Origin: Streptomyces sp. YPW6
Lineage (GTDB): Bacteria; Actinomycetota; Actinomycetes; Streptomycetales; Streptomycetaceae
Assembly (NCBI RefSeq): GCF_018866325.1
Contig: NZ_CP076457.1
Coordinates: forward strand, 6,669,001-6,733,000
Direction: 5' to 3'
Length of the DNA stretch: 64,000 nt
Below the pieces are notes generated by a model. The model was not told where the DNA came from and made no database searches. It saw only the letters and a list, made by a program, of their open reading frames with translations. The position numbers and the translations under genes were made by a program. How positions within the stretch are numbered: position 1 is the stretch's first letter; each line of letters starts with the position of its first letter. This document shows positions 34,222-46,703 of this stretch, one piece after another.

Positions 34222-35208
34222 ATGAAGCGTCACCTCATCTCGGCCGCCGACCTCACCCGCGACGACGCCGTCCTGATCCTCGACACCGCCGAGGAGATGG
34301 CCCGGGTCGCGGACCGGCCGATCAAGAAGCTCCCCACCCTGCGCGGCCGTACCGTCGTCAACCTCTTCTTCGAGGACTCGACCCGGACCCGCATCTCCTT
34401 CGAGGCGGCCGCCAAGCGGCTGTCCGCCGACGTCATCAACTTCTCCGCCAAGGGCTCCTCCGTCTCCAAGGGCGAGTCCCTCAAGGACACCGCGCTCACC
34501 CTGGAGGCGATGGGCGCCGACGCCGTCGTCATCCGGCACGGCGCCTCCGGCGCCCCCTACCGGCTCGCCACCTCCGGCTGGATCGACGGGGCCGTGGTCA
34601 ACGCCGGGGACGGCACCCACGAGCACCCCACCCAGGCCCTGCTGGACGCCTTCACGATGCGCCGCCGGCTCGTCGGCCCCGACGCCGGGCTCGGCCGCGA
34701 CCTGGACGGCCGCCGCATCACGATCGTCGGCGACATCCTGCACAGCCGTGTCGCCCGCTCCAACGTCCATCTGCTCACCACGCTCGGCGCGCACGTCACC
34801 CTGGTGGCCCCGCCCACCCTCGTCCCCGTGGGCGTCGAGCAGTGGCCCTGCGACGTCAGCTACAGCCTCGACGACGTGCTGGCGAAGTCCGACGCGGTCA
34901 TGATGCTGCGTGTGCAGCGCGAACGGATGAACGCCGCCTACTTCCCGACCGAGCGCGAGTACTCCCGCCGCTACGGCCTGGACGGCGAGCGGATGGCGAA
35001 GATGCCCGAGCACGCCGTCGTCATGCACCCCGGCCCGATGGTCCGCGGCATGGAGATCACCGCCGAGGTCGCCGACTCCGACCGCTGCACGGTCGTCGAG
35101 CAGGTCGCCAACGGGGTCTCCATCCGCATGGCCGTGCTCTACCTGCTGCTCGGCGGCTCCGACACCGCGCTGTCCGCCGCCCCCGCCCGTACCGAGGAGA
35201 ACAAGTGA
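34222..35208 (+). CDS. pyrB: Aspartate carbamoyltransferase catalytic subunit
   Basis: 328 residues; carbamoyl phosphate plus aspartate to carbamoyl-aspartate. Carbamoyl-phosphate site FFEDSTRTRISFE, KGSSVSKGESLKDT, HPTQALLDAF, and aspartate-site motifs (MMLRVQRERM, MHPGPMVRGMEI). ATG 34222 with GGAG 11 bases upstream gives the normal start (MKRHLISAADL); an in-frame ATG at 34183 would add 13 residues. No regulatory pyrI follows. Confidence 0.96.
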   Translation: MKRHLISAADLTRDDAVLILDTAEEMARVADRPIKKLPTLRGRTVVNLFFEDSTRTRISFEAAAKRLSADVINFSAKGSSVSKGESLKDTALTLEAMGADAVVIRHGASGAPYRLATSGWIDGAVVNAGDGTHEHPTQALLDAFTMRRRLVGPDAGLGRDLDGRRITIVGDILHSRVARSNVHLLTTLGAHVTLVAPPTLVPVGVEQWPCDVSYSLDDVLAKSDAVMMLRVQRERMNAAYFPTEREYSRRYGLDGERMAKMPEHAVVMHPGPMVRGMEITAEVADSDRCTVVEQVANGVSIRMAVLYLLLGGSDTALSAAPARTEENK

Positions 35209-35210
35209 CC

Positions 35211-36497
35211 ATGAGCAAGATCATCATCCGCGGTGCGCGGATCCTCGGCGGCGAGCCCGGGGACGTCCTGATCGACGGCGAGACCATCGCCGAGGTGGGC
35301 ACCGGCCTCGACGCCGACGGCGCCACCGTGATCGAGGCCGAGGGGCAGATCCTGCTGCCCGGCCTGGTCGACCTGCACACCCATCTGCGCGAGCCCGGCC
35401 GCGAGGACTCCGAGACCGTCCTCACCGGCACCAAGGCCGCGGCCGTCGGCGGCTTCACCGCCGTGCACGCCATGGCCAACACCTTCCCGGTCGCCGACAC
35501 CGCCGGCGTCGTCGAGCAGGTCTGGCGGCTCGGCAAGGAGTCCGGCTACTGCGACGTGCAGCCCGTCGGCGCCGTCACCGTCGGTCTGGAGGGCAAGAAG
35601 CTCGCCGAACTCGGCGCCATGCACGACTCCGCCGCCGGGGTGAAGGTCTTCTCCGACGACGGCAAGTGCGTCGACGACGCCGTGATCATGCGCCGCGCCC
35701 TGGAGTACGTGAAGGCCTTCGACGGCGTCGTCGCCCAGCACGCCCAGGAACCCCGCCTCACCGAGGGCGCCCAGATGAACGAGGGCATCGTCTCGGCCGA
35801 GCTGGGACTCGGCGGCTGGCCCGCCGTCGCCGAGGAGTCGATCATCGCGCGCGACGTCCTCCTCGCCGCCCACGTCGGCTCCCGCGTCCACATCTGCCAC
35901 CTCTCCACCGCGGGCTCCGTGGAGATCGTCCGCTGGGCCAAGTCCAAGGGCTGGAACGTCACCGCCGAGGTCACCCCGCACCACCTCCTTCTCACCGACG
36001 AGCTGGTCCGCACCTACAACCCGGTCTACAAGGTGAACCCGCCGCTGCGCACCGAGGCCGACGTCCTGGCCCTGCGCGAGGCCCTGGCCGACGGCACGAT
36101 CGACTGCGTCGCCACCGACCACGCCCCGCACCCGCACGAGGACAAGGACTGCGAGTGGGCCGCGGCCGCCATGGGCATGGTGGGCCTGGAGACCGCGCTC
36201 TCGGTCGTCCAGCAGACGATGGTGGACACCGGTCTGATCGACTGGGCGGGCGTCGCCGACCGCATGTCGTTCCGCCCCGCCGCCATCGGCCGGCTCGACG
36301 GACACGGCCGTCCCGTCTCGGCGGGTGAGCCCGCCAACCTCACTCTGGTCGATCCGGCATACCGTGGAGCCGTGGACCCCGCGGGCTTCGCGTCCCGCAG
36401 CCGCAACACCCCCTACGAGGGCCGCGAGCTGCCGGGCCGCGTCACCCACACCTTCCTGCGGGGCCGTGCCACGGTCGTCGACGGGAAGCTCGCGTGA
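35211..36497 (+). CDS. pyrC: Dihydroorotase
   Basis: 428 residues, class I amidohydrolase. Metal ligands: DLHTHLREPG near residue 60, the HAQEPRL and HICHLSTAGS His residues, and DHAPH (Asp near 305). It closes carbamoyl-aspartate to dihydroorotate. I chose ATG 35211; GTG 35205, which overlaps the pyrB stop, is an alternative adding two residues. The 3' end overlaps the PH-like protein gene (GTGA). Confidence 0.95.
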   Translation: MSKIIIRGARILGGEPGDVLIDGETIAEVGTGLDADGATVIEAEGQILLPGLVDLHTHLREPGREDSETVLTGTKAAAVGGFTAVHAMANTFPVADTAGVVEQVWRLGKESGYCDVQPVGAVTVGLEGKKLAELGAMHDSAAGVKVFSDDGKCVDDAVIMRRALEYVKAFDGVVAQHAQEPRLTEGAQMNEGIVSAELGLGGWPAVAEESIIARDVLLAAHVGSRVHICHLSTAGSVEIVRWAKSKGWNVTAEVTPHHLLLTDELVRTYNPVYKVNPPLRTEADVLALREALADGTIDCVATDHAPHPHEDKDCEWAAAAMGMVGLETALSVVQQTMVDTGLIDWAGVADRMSFRPAAIGRLDGHGRPVSAGEPANLTLVDPAYRGAVDPAGFASRSRNTPYEGRELPGRVTHTFLRGRATVVDGKLA

Positions 36498-37102
36498 CAA
36501 CTCTGACCCCCCTGTACCACCTCGCCGCCGAGCAGAAGTCGGCGGAAGTGACGGACTGGGCCGCCCGCATCGCCTGGGTGATCGGCCTGTTCGTCTTCAT
36601 CGCCCTCGTCTACTGGCTGATGCGCCAGGGCTGGAAGTGGCGCGCCGGCCTCCAGTCGGACCTGCCGGAGCTCCGGGCCACCCCCGAGGACTTCGCCGAC
36701 GACGAGACGCTGCTGACGCTCCAGGGGCGCTACCACGCCTCCACCACCGCGGGGCAGTGGCTCGACCGGATCGTCGCCCACGGCCTCGGCACCCGCAGCC
36801 GTACCGAGCTGACGCTCACGGCCCGCGGCCTGGACGTCGTACGCCCCGGGGCGGCCGACTTCTTCATCCCGGCCGGCGCCCTGCGCGAGGCCCGCCTCGA
36901 CAAGGCGCTCGCGGGCAAGGTCCTCCCCGAGGGCGGCCTGCTGATCATCACCTGGGCGCACGGGGAGAAGCTGATCGACTCCGGCTTCCGCTCCGACCGC
37001 GCCGCCGAGCACCAGGCCTGGGTCGACGCCGTCAACCGGCTCACCGGCACCCCGGCCGCCACCGAACTCACCAGCACCACGACGGAAGGCACCGCACGAT
37101 GA
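36494..37102 (+). CDS. PH-like domain membrane protein of the pyr operon
   Basis: 202 residues: one N-terminal membrane helix (IAWVIGLFVFIALVYWLM), a short basic stretch (RQGWKWRAGL), then a soluble cytoplasmic domain resembling a bacterial PH fold (DETLLTLQGRYHASTTAGQWLD; GLLIITWAHGEKLIDSGFR). Its function is unknown. It is coupled on both sides (GTGA with pyrC, ATGA with carA), and in Streptomyces this position within the pyr operon is conserved as far as I recall. That suggests a link to pyrimidine supply at the membrane, such as for cell-wall or lipid precursors. Confidence 0.8.
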   Translation: MTTLTPLYHLAAEQKSAEVTDWAARIAWVIGLFVFIALVYWLMRQGWKWRAGLQSDLPELRATPEDFADDETLLTLQGRYHASTTAGQWLDRIVAHGLGTRSRTELTLTARGLDVVRPGAADFFIPAGALREARLDKALAGKVLPEGGLLIITWAHGEKLIDSGFRSDRAAEHQAWVDAVNRLTGTPAATELTSTTTEGTAR

Positions 37103-38230
37103 CCCTCTCCACCCGGGGGGCACAGACCCCCGCCGTACTCGTCCTGGAGGACGGCCGCGCCTTCCGCGGCCGCGCCTACGGGGCCGTGGGGGAGACCTTC
37201 GGCGAAGCGGTGTTCTCCACCGGCATGACCGGCTACCAGGAAACGCTCACCGACCCCTCGTACCACCGCCAGGTCGTCGTCATGACGGCCCCGCACGTCG
37301 GCAACACCGGCGTCAACGACGAGGACCCCGAGTCCGGCCGCATCTGGGTCTCCGGCTACGTCGTCCGCGACCCCGCCCGCAAGCCCTCCAACTGGCGCTC
37401 GCAGCGCTCGCTGGACGAGGAGCTGGCCGCCCAGGGCGTCGTCGGCATCAGCGGCGTCGACACCCGCGCCCTCACCCGCCACCTGCGCGAGCGCGGCGCG
37501 ATGCGCGTCGGGATCTTCTCCGGCGAGGCGATTCCCGACGAGGACACCCTGCTCGCCAAGGTCCGCCAGGCCCCCGAGATGACCGGCGCCGACCTCTCCA
37601 CCGAGGTGGCGACCAAGGAGGCCTACGTCGTCCCCGCGATCGGCACGAAGAAGTTCACCGTCGCCGCGATCGACCTCGGGATCAAGGGCATGACCCCGCA
37701 CCGGATGGCCGAACGCGGCATCGAGGTGCACGTCCTGCCCGCGACCGCCACCCTGGAAGAGGTGTACGCGGTCCAGCCCGACGGCGTCTTCTTCTCCAAC
37801 GGCCCCGGCGACCCGTCGACCGCCGACCACCCGGTCTCCCTCATGCGCGGCGTGCTGGAACGGTCCACCCCGCTCTTCGGCATCTGCTTCGGCAACCAGA
37901 TCCTCGGCCGCGCGCTCGGCTTCGGCACGTACAAGCTGAAGTACGGCCACCGCGGCATCAACCAGCCGGTGCAGGACCGCACCACCGGCAAGGTCGAGGT
38001 CACCGCGCACAACCACGGCTTCGCCGTCGACGCCCCCCTCGACCAGGTCTCCGACACCGCGTACGGCCGCGCCGAGGTTTCCCACGTCTGCCTGAACGAC
38101 CAGGTCGTCGAGGGGCTCCAGCTCCTGGACCGGCCCGCGTTCAGCGTCCAGTACCACCCCGAGGCGGCCGCCGGCCCGCACGACGCCGCGTACCTCTTCG
38201 ACCGCTTCGTTTCCCTGATGGAGGGCCAGC

Positions 38231-38238
<8 letters not shown>
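37099..38238 (+). CDS. carA: Carbamoyl-phosphate synthase small (glutaminase) subunit
   Basis: 379 residues. N-terminal interaction domain (GYQETLTDPSYHRQ; GVVGISGVDTRALTRHLRE) and class I glutamine amidotransferase domain with the nucleophile in PLFGICFGNQILGRA and the His-Glu pair in QYHPEAAAGPHD. The residue after the Cys is Phe and then Gly-Asn rather than the E. coli LGH. It delivers ammonia to CarB. The ATG overlaps the previous stop, and its own stop overlaps carB by 8 bases. Confidence 0.96.
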
Positions 38239-41539
<3,301 letters not shown>

Positions 41540-41546
41540 CGGCCGG

Positions 41547-41580
41547 AAGAGGGGGACACCGAAGCGGTGTCCCCCTCTTT
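41547..41580 (+). terminator. Strong terminator after carB
   Basis: Perfect 14-bp stem (41547-41560 with 41566-41579, GAAGC loop) ending in CTCTTT, 7 bases after the carB stop. It divides the pyr genes into pyrR-carB and pyrDF units, or attenuates the second. Confidence 0.8.
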
Positions 41581-41622
41581 GCGAGCCCCGTCGCGCCCAC
41601 CGAGCCCCAAGGACCTCTTTCC

Positions 41623-42731
<1,109 letters not shown>

Positions 42732-42735
<4 letters not shown>

Positions 42736-43574
42736 CCCCCCTCGAACCCTTCGGCGCCCGCCTGCGCCACGCCATGGACACCCGCGGGCCGCTCTGCGTC
42801 GGCATCGACCCGCACGCCTCCCTGCTCACCTCCTGGGGCCTGGACGACGACATCGCGGGCCTGGAGCGCTTCACCCGGACCGTCGTGGAGGCGCTGGCCG
42901 ACCGGGTCGCCGTGCTCAAGCCGCAGTCCGCGTTCTTCGAGCGGTTCGGCTCGCGCGGCATCGCCGTTCTGGAGAAGGCCGTCGAGGAGGCCCGCGCCGC
43001 CGGCGCCCTCGTCCTGATGGACGCCAAGCGCGGCGACATCGGGTCCACCATGGGCGCCTACGCGGCGACCTATCTGGACAAGGACTCCCCGCTCTTCTCC
43101 GACGCGGTCACGGTCTCCCCGTACCTGGGCTTCGGCTCGCTGCGCCCGGCGCTGGACGCCGCCGCCGTCTCGGGCGCGGGCGTCTTCGTCCTCGCCCTCA
43201 CCTCCAACCCGGAGGGCGCCGAGGTCCAGCGGGCCACGGCCGCCGACGGCCGCTCGCTCGCCCGGCTGATGCTCGACCACATCGCCGCCGAGAACGCGGG
43301 GGCGGCCCCGCTCGGCTCGGTCGGCGCGGTGGTCGGCGCGACGCTCGGCGACGCGGGGGTGGACCTGGCGGTCAACGGGCCGCTGCTGGCGCCGGGCATC
43401 GGCGCCCAGGGGGCGACCCCGGCGGATCTCGTGACGGTCTTCGGGGACGCGGTGGGCAACGTGGTGCCCAGCGTCAGCCGGGGCGTGCTGCGCCACGGCC
43501 CGGACGCGTCCGGGCTGCGCGAAGCGGCCGAACGGTTCGCGGACGAGGTCCGCCGCGCGGTCTCCGGCAGTTGA
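42732..43574 (+). CDS. pyrF: Orotidine 5'-phosphate decarboxylase
   Basis: 280 residues, the long type 2 (mycobacterial/Myxococcus) form. LCVGIDPHASLL at the N-terminus and the active-site LVLMDAKRGDIGSTMGAYA with the Asp-Lys-Asp array are clear; the C-terminal VTVFGDAVGNVVPSVSRGVL binds phosphate. It decarboxylates OMP to UMP. GTG 42732 overlaps the pyrD stop. Confidence 0.95.
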
Positions 43575-43608
43575 CCCTGACACGTTTACAGCGTGTTGAC
43601 GAAATACT

Positions 43609-43670
43609 GACCAGAAACCTGGTCGATATGTCGGGAAAATCCTGGTCGGCCACAGCTGACCAGGACTTTT
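43609..43670 (+). terminator. Inverted-repeat cluster after pyrF with a terminator-like hairpin
   Basis: The hexamer GACCAG or its complement occurs at 43609, 43619, 43642 and 43658. The second pair extends to an 8-bp stem (43640-43647 with 43658-43665) flanked by AAAA and CTTTT, which would terminate pyrDF. The first pair (N4 loop) may be an operator or a smaller hairpin. Confidence 0.6.
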
Positions 43671-43682
43671 CGTCTGTTCTCG

Positions 43683-43711
43683 CTGACTACAGCGGCCCTT
43701 GGCGCTAGTCT
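43683..43711 (+). promoter_or_regulatory. Probable sIHF promoter
   Basis: CTGACT (43683-43688) and TAGTCT (43706-43711) are spaced by 17 bases, close to the vegetative sigma consensus. The start point would lie about 105 bases before the sIHF GTG. Confidence 0.55.
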
Positions 43712-43820
43712 CCGTCGAAGAGCGGCCGAGCACAGCGTGTCCGGCTCTCACCTGGTGGGGAGGCGTCCGGCTTCCCCGCCGGTCCGTATCCGACAGATCG
43801 ACATCCGAGGTGACGTAGGC

Positions 43821-44144
43821 GTGGCTCTTCCGCCCCTTACCCCTGAACAGCGCGCAGCCGCGCTCGAAAAGGCCGCCGCGGCTCGCCGGGAGCGGGCCGA
43901 GGTCAAGAATCGACTGAAGCACTCCGGCGCCTCCCTCCACGAGGTCATCAAGCAGGGCCAGGAGAACGACGTCATCGGGAAGATGAAGGTCTCCGCCCTG
44001 CTGGAATCCCTGCCGGGCGTCGGCAAGGTCCGCGCCAAGCAGATCATGGAGCGTCTCGGCATCTCCGAGAGCCGCCGGGTCAGGGGTCTTGGCTCCAACC
44101 AGATCGCATCCCTGGAGCGTGAGTTCGGCGGCAGCGCCGCCTGA
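43821..44144 (+). CDS. ihf: Actinobacterial integration host factor sIHF
   Basis: 107 residues, almost entirely helical and basic. N-terminal ALPPLTPEQRAAALEKAAAARRERAEVKN, seen as a long charged helix (start ALPPLTPEQ), then the helix-two-turn-helix region SLLESLPGVGKVRAKQIMERLGI, here recognisable by ALLESLPGVGKVRAKQIME. It is a nucleoid-associated protein that bends DNA and affects sporulation and antibiotic production in Streptomyces. GTG 43821 with GAGGTGA upstream gives the known start. It sits before gmk as in all actinobacteria I remember. Confidence 0.96.
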   Translation: MALPPLTPEQRAAALEKAAAARRERAEVKNRLKHSGASLHEVIKQGQENDVIGKMKVSALLESLPGVGKVRAKQIMERLGISESRRVRGLGSNQIASLEREFGGSAA

Positions 44145-44145
44145 C

Positions 44146-44167
44146 GTTCTCAGGCACCCCTGAGAAC
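44146..44167 (+). terminator. Hairpin between sIHF and gmk
   Basis: Perfect 8-bp inverted repeat GTTCTCAG/CTGAGAAC (44146-44153 with 44160-44167) two bases after the sIHF stop. It precedes a GATAAT box (44171-44176) placed exactly for a leaderless gmk transcript starting at ATG 44183. Confidence 0.6.
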
Positions 44168-44182
44168 CTGGATAATCGCTCC

Positions 44183-44776
44183 ATGGCTGCAACATCCCGG
44201 GGGACGTCCCCCGTACCCCCGGACGTACGTCCGCGGCTGACCGTGCTCTCCGGCCCCTCCGGGGTCGGCAAGAGCACGGTCGTCGCCCATATGCGCTCCG
44301 TGCACCCCGAGGTCTGGCTCTCCGTGTCGGCGACGACGCGCAAGCCGCGCCCCGGGGAGCGCAACGGCGTCCACTACTTCTTCGTGGACGACGAGGAGTT
44401 CGACAAGCTCATCGCCAACGGCGAGCTGCTGGAGTGGGCCGAGTTCGCGGGCAACCGCTACGGCACCCCCCGCCGGGCCGTGCTGGACCGCCTGGAGGCG
44501 GGCGAGCCGGTCCTGCTGGAGATCGATCTCCAGGGCGCCCGGCTGGTCCGCCAGTCGATGGACGACGCGCGCCTGGTCTTCCTGGCCCCGCCGAGCTGGG
44601 AGGAGCTGGTGCGCCGGCTCACCGGCCGGGGCACCGAGGCCCCCGAGGTCATCGAGCGCCGGCTCGCCGCCGCCAGGGTCGAGCTGGCCGCCGAGGCGGA
44701 GTTCGATACGACGCTCGTCAACACCTCCGTCGAGGATGTGGCACGCGAGCTGCTAGCCTTGATGCTTCAGGCCTAG
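44183..44776 (+). CDS. gmk: Guanylate kinase
   Basis: 197 residues; phosphorylates GMP to GDP. P-loop SGPSGVGKSTVV, GMP-binding LSVSATTRKPRPGERNGVHYFFVDDEEF (key SVSATTRKPRPGE), EWAEFAGNRYGTP, and EIDLQGARLVR. The N-terminal 20 residues are a poorly conserved extension. The -10-like GATAAT 7 bases upstream of ATG 44183 suggests leaderless translation. Confidence 0.96.
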   Translation: MAATSRGTSPVPPDVRPRLTVLSGPSGVGKSTVVAHMRSVHPEVWLSVSATTRKPRPGERNGVHYFFVDDEEFDKLIANGELLEWAEFAGNRYGTPRRAVLDRLEAGEPVLLEIDLQGARLVRQSMDDARLVFLAPPSWEELVRRLTGRGTEAPEVIERRLAAARVELAAEAEFDTTLVNTSVEDVARELLALMLQA

Positions 44777-44837
44777 ATTCCGGCAGTCGTCACGATCGCC
44801 CGGATCTTTGATCTACACCCCCTTCGGAAGGCAGAGA

Positions 44838-45110
44838 GTGTCCTCTTCCATCACCACGCCCGAGGGCATCATCAACCCGCCGATTGATGAGCTCCTCGAG
44901 GCCACCGACTCGAAGTACAGCCTGGTGATCTACGCGGCCAAGCGCGCCCGTCAGATCAACGCGTACTACTCGCAGCTCGGTGAAGGCCTCCTCGAGTACG
45001 TCGGTCCGCTCGTCGACACCCACGTGCACGAGAAGCCGCTGTCGATCGCGCTCCGCGAGATCAACGCGGGCCTGCTGACCTCCGAGGCCATCGAAGGCCC
45101 CGCGCAGTAA
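44838..45110 (+). CDS. rpoZ: RNA polymerase omega subunit
   Basis: 90 residues. The omega pattern is clear: GIINPPIDELLEATDSKYSLVIYAAKRARQINAYY, recognisable by PPIDELLEATDSKYSLVI and AAKRARQI, with a C-terminal KPLSIALREINAG. It assists beta' folding and can contribute to ppGpp response. GTG 44838 follows GGAAGG. Downstream of gmk in the standard order. Confidence 0.96.
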   Translation: MSSSITTPEGIINPPIDELLEATDSKYSLVIYAAKRARQINAYYSQLGEGLLEYVGPLVDTHVHEKPLSIALREINAGLLTSEAIEGPAQ

Positions 45111-45134
45111 CGCAGCGGCACCGCAGCATCCTCA

Positions 45135-45169
45135 CCCCAGGCCCGGCGGCCCGTCCGCCGGGCCTGGGG
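45135..45169 (+). terminator. Terminator after rpoZ
   Basis: Perfect 15-bp inverted repeat (45135-45149 with 45155-45169, 5-nt loop) 25 bases after the rpoZ stop. Confidence 0.8.
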
Positions 45170-45259
45170 CGTGTCCGGGCCCGGATGAACGCGCCGCGCG
45201 CGGTGAGGCAGCATGGGACGCACATGTTGCCGTTACGGTGCCGAGTGCGGGGAGACGCA

Positions 45260-46504
45260 GTGGACAAGCCGAAGGTGGTCCTGGGGGTCAGCGGGGGCAT
45301 CGCCGCCTACAAGGCGTGCGAGCTGCTGCGCCGGCTGACCGAGTCGGGCCACGACGTACGGGTCGTCCCGACCGCCGCGTCGCTGCACTTCGTGGGGGCG
45401 GCCACCTGGTCGGCGCTCTCCGGCCACCCGGTCTCCGACGAGGTCTGGCAGGACGTGCACGAGGTTCCGCACGTGCGGATCGGGCAGGAGGCCGACCTCG
45501 TGGTGGTCGCTCCGGCCACCGCCGACATGCTGGCCAAGGCCGCCCACGGGCTCGCCGACGACCTGCTCACCAACACGCTCCTGACCGCCCGCTGCCCGGT
45601 GGTCTTCGCCCCCGCCATGCACACCGAGATGTGGGAGCACCCGGCCACCCAGGAGAACGTCGCCACCCTGCGCCGCCGGGGCGCCGTCGTCATCGAGCCG
45701 GCCGTGGGGCGGCTCACCGGGGTCGACACCGGCAAGGGCCGGCTGCCCGACCCCGGCGAGATCTTCGAGGTCTGCCGCCGGGTGCTGGCGCGCGGTGTTC
45801 CGGAGCCCGACCTCGCGGGCCGCCATGTGGTCATCAGTGCCGGAGGTACCCGCGAGCCGCTCGACCCGGTGCGCTTCCTGGGCAACCGCTCCTCCGGCAA
45901 GCAGGGGTACGCACTGGCCCGTACCGCCGTGGCCCGGGGGGCCCGGGTCACCCTGATCGAGACCGGTACCGGGCTGCCCGACCCGGCCGGGGCCGACGTG
46001 CTGCGGGTCGGCACGGCCGTCCAGCTCCGCGAGGCCGTGGTGAAGGCCGCCGCCGACGCGGACGCCGTGGTGATGGCCGCCGCCGTGGCCGACTTCCGCC
46101 CCTCCGAGTACGCCGCCGGCAAGATCAAGAAGAAGGACGGCGAGGAGGCGCCCGCGCTCACCCTGGTCCGCAACCCCGACATCCTCGCCGAGGTCGCGGG
46201 GGAGCGGGCCCGGCCCGGCCAGATCGTCGTCGGATTCGCCGCCGAGACCGACGACGTGCTGGCCAACGGCCGCGCCAAGCTCCGCCGCAAGGGCTGCGAC
46301 CTTCTCGTGGTCAACGAGGTGGGGGAGCACAAGACCTTCGGCTCGGAGGAGAACGAGGCGGTCGTCCTCGCTGCCGACGGCCAGGAGACTCCGGTGCCGT
46401 ACGGCCCGAAGGAAGCACTCGCCGACACGGTCTGGGATCTGGTTTCCGCCAGGTTTCCGTCGCCGTCCACGTCAGCCCTTCGGCCGAGCGAAATCGCCCC
46501 ATAA
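45260..46504 (+). CDS. coaBC: Phosphopantothenoylcysteine decarboxylase / phosphopantothenate-cysteine ligase
   Basis: 414 residues; two steps of CoA synthesis. CoaC flavoprotein half (VLGVSGGIAAYKACELLRRL; VAPATADMLAKAAHGLADDLLTNTLL with key ATADMLAK; PAMHTEMWEHPA with the active-site Met/Trp segment) and CoaB half (VVISAGGTREPLDPVRFLGNRSSGKQGYALA with key GGTREPLDPVRFLGNRSSG; AAAVADFRP; KIKK). GTG 45260 has GGGGAGA 8 bases upstream; earlier in-frame starts (45185, 45245) give extra residues not typical of the family. Confidence 0.96.
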   Translation: MDKPKVVLGVSGGIAAYKACELLRRLTESGHDVRVVPTAASLHFVGAATWSALSGHPVSDEVWQDVHEVPHVRIGQEADLVVVAPATADMLAKAAHGLADDLLTNTLLTARCPVVFAPAMHTEMWEHPATQENVATLRRRGAVVIEPAVGRLTGVDTGKGRLPDPGEIFEVCRRVLARGVPEPDLAGRHVVISAGGTREPLDPVRFLGNRSSGKQGYALARTAVARGARVTLIETGTGLPDPAGADVLRVGTAVQLREAVVKAAADADAVVMAAAVADFRPSEYAAGKIKKKDGEEAPALTLVRNPDILAEVAGERARPGQIVVGFAAETDDVLANGRAKLRRKGCDLLVVNEVGEHKTFGSEENEAVVLAADGQETPVPYGPKEALADTVWDLVSARFPSPSTSALRPSEIAP

Positions 46505-46703
46505 CGCGGAAAACGGCGGCCGAGCGGGGTGAATTGTCCTACTGGGGCTCTGTGTGGCGCACCTCACGAACCTCCCAAAGGGCGAGACACCTGGCCCGGT
46601 CGCCGGAAGTGACCGATAAACTGGCCGACGGTACGCGCCGAGCGCAGCTCTCGGACGGACCACCCATGATCAGCCAGCAGCCGCTGCAACCCCAGGGAGC
46701 GAT

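Noticed and set aside
46505..46703. SAM riboswitch upstream of metK
   Set aside because: I looked for the conserved SAM riboswitch cores and found no convincing multi-stem fold in these 199 bases. A covariance-model search would settle it.
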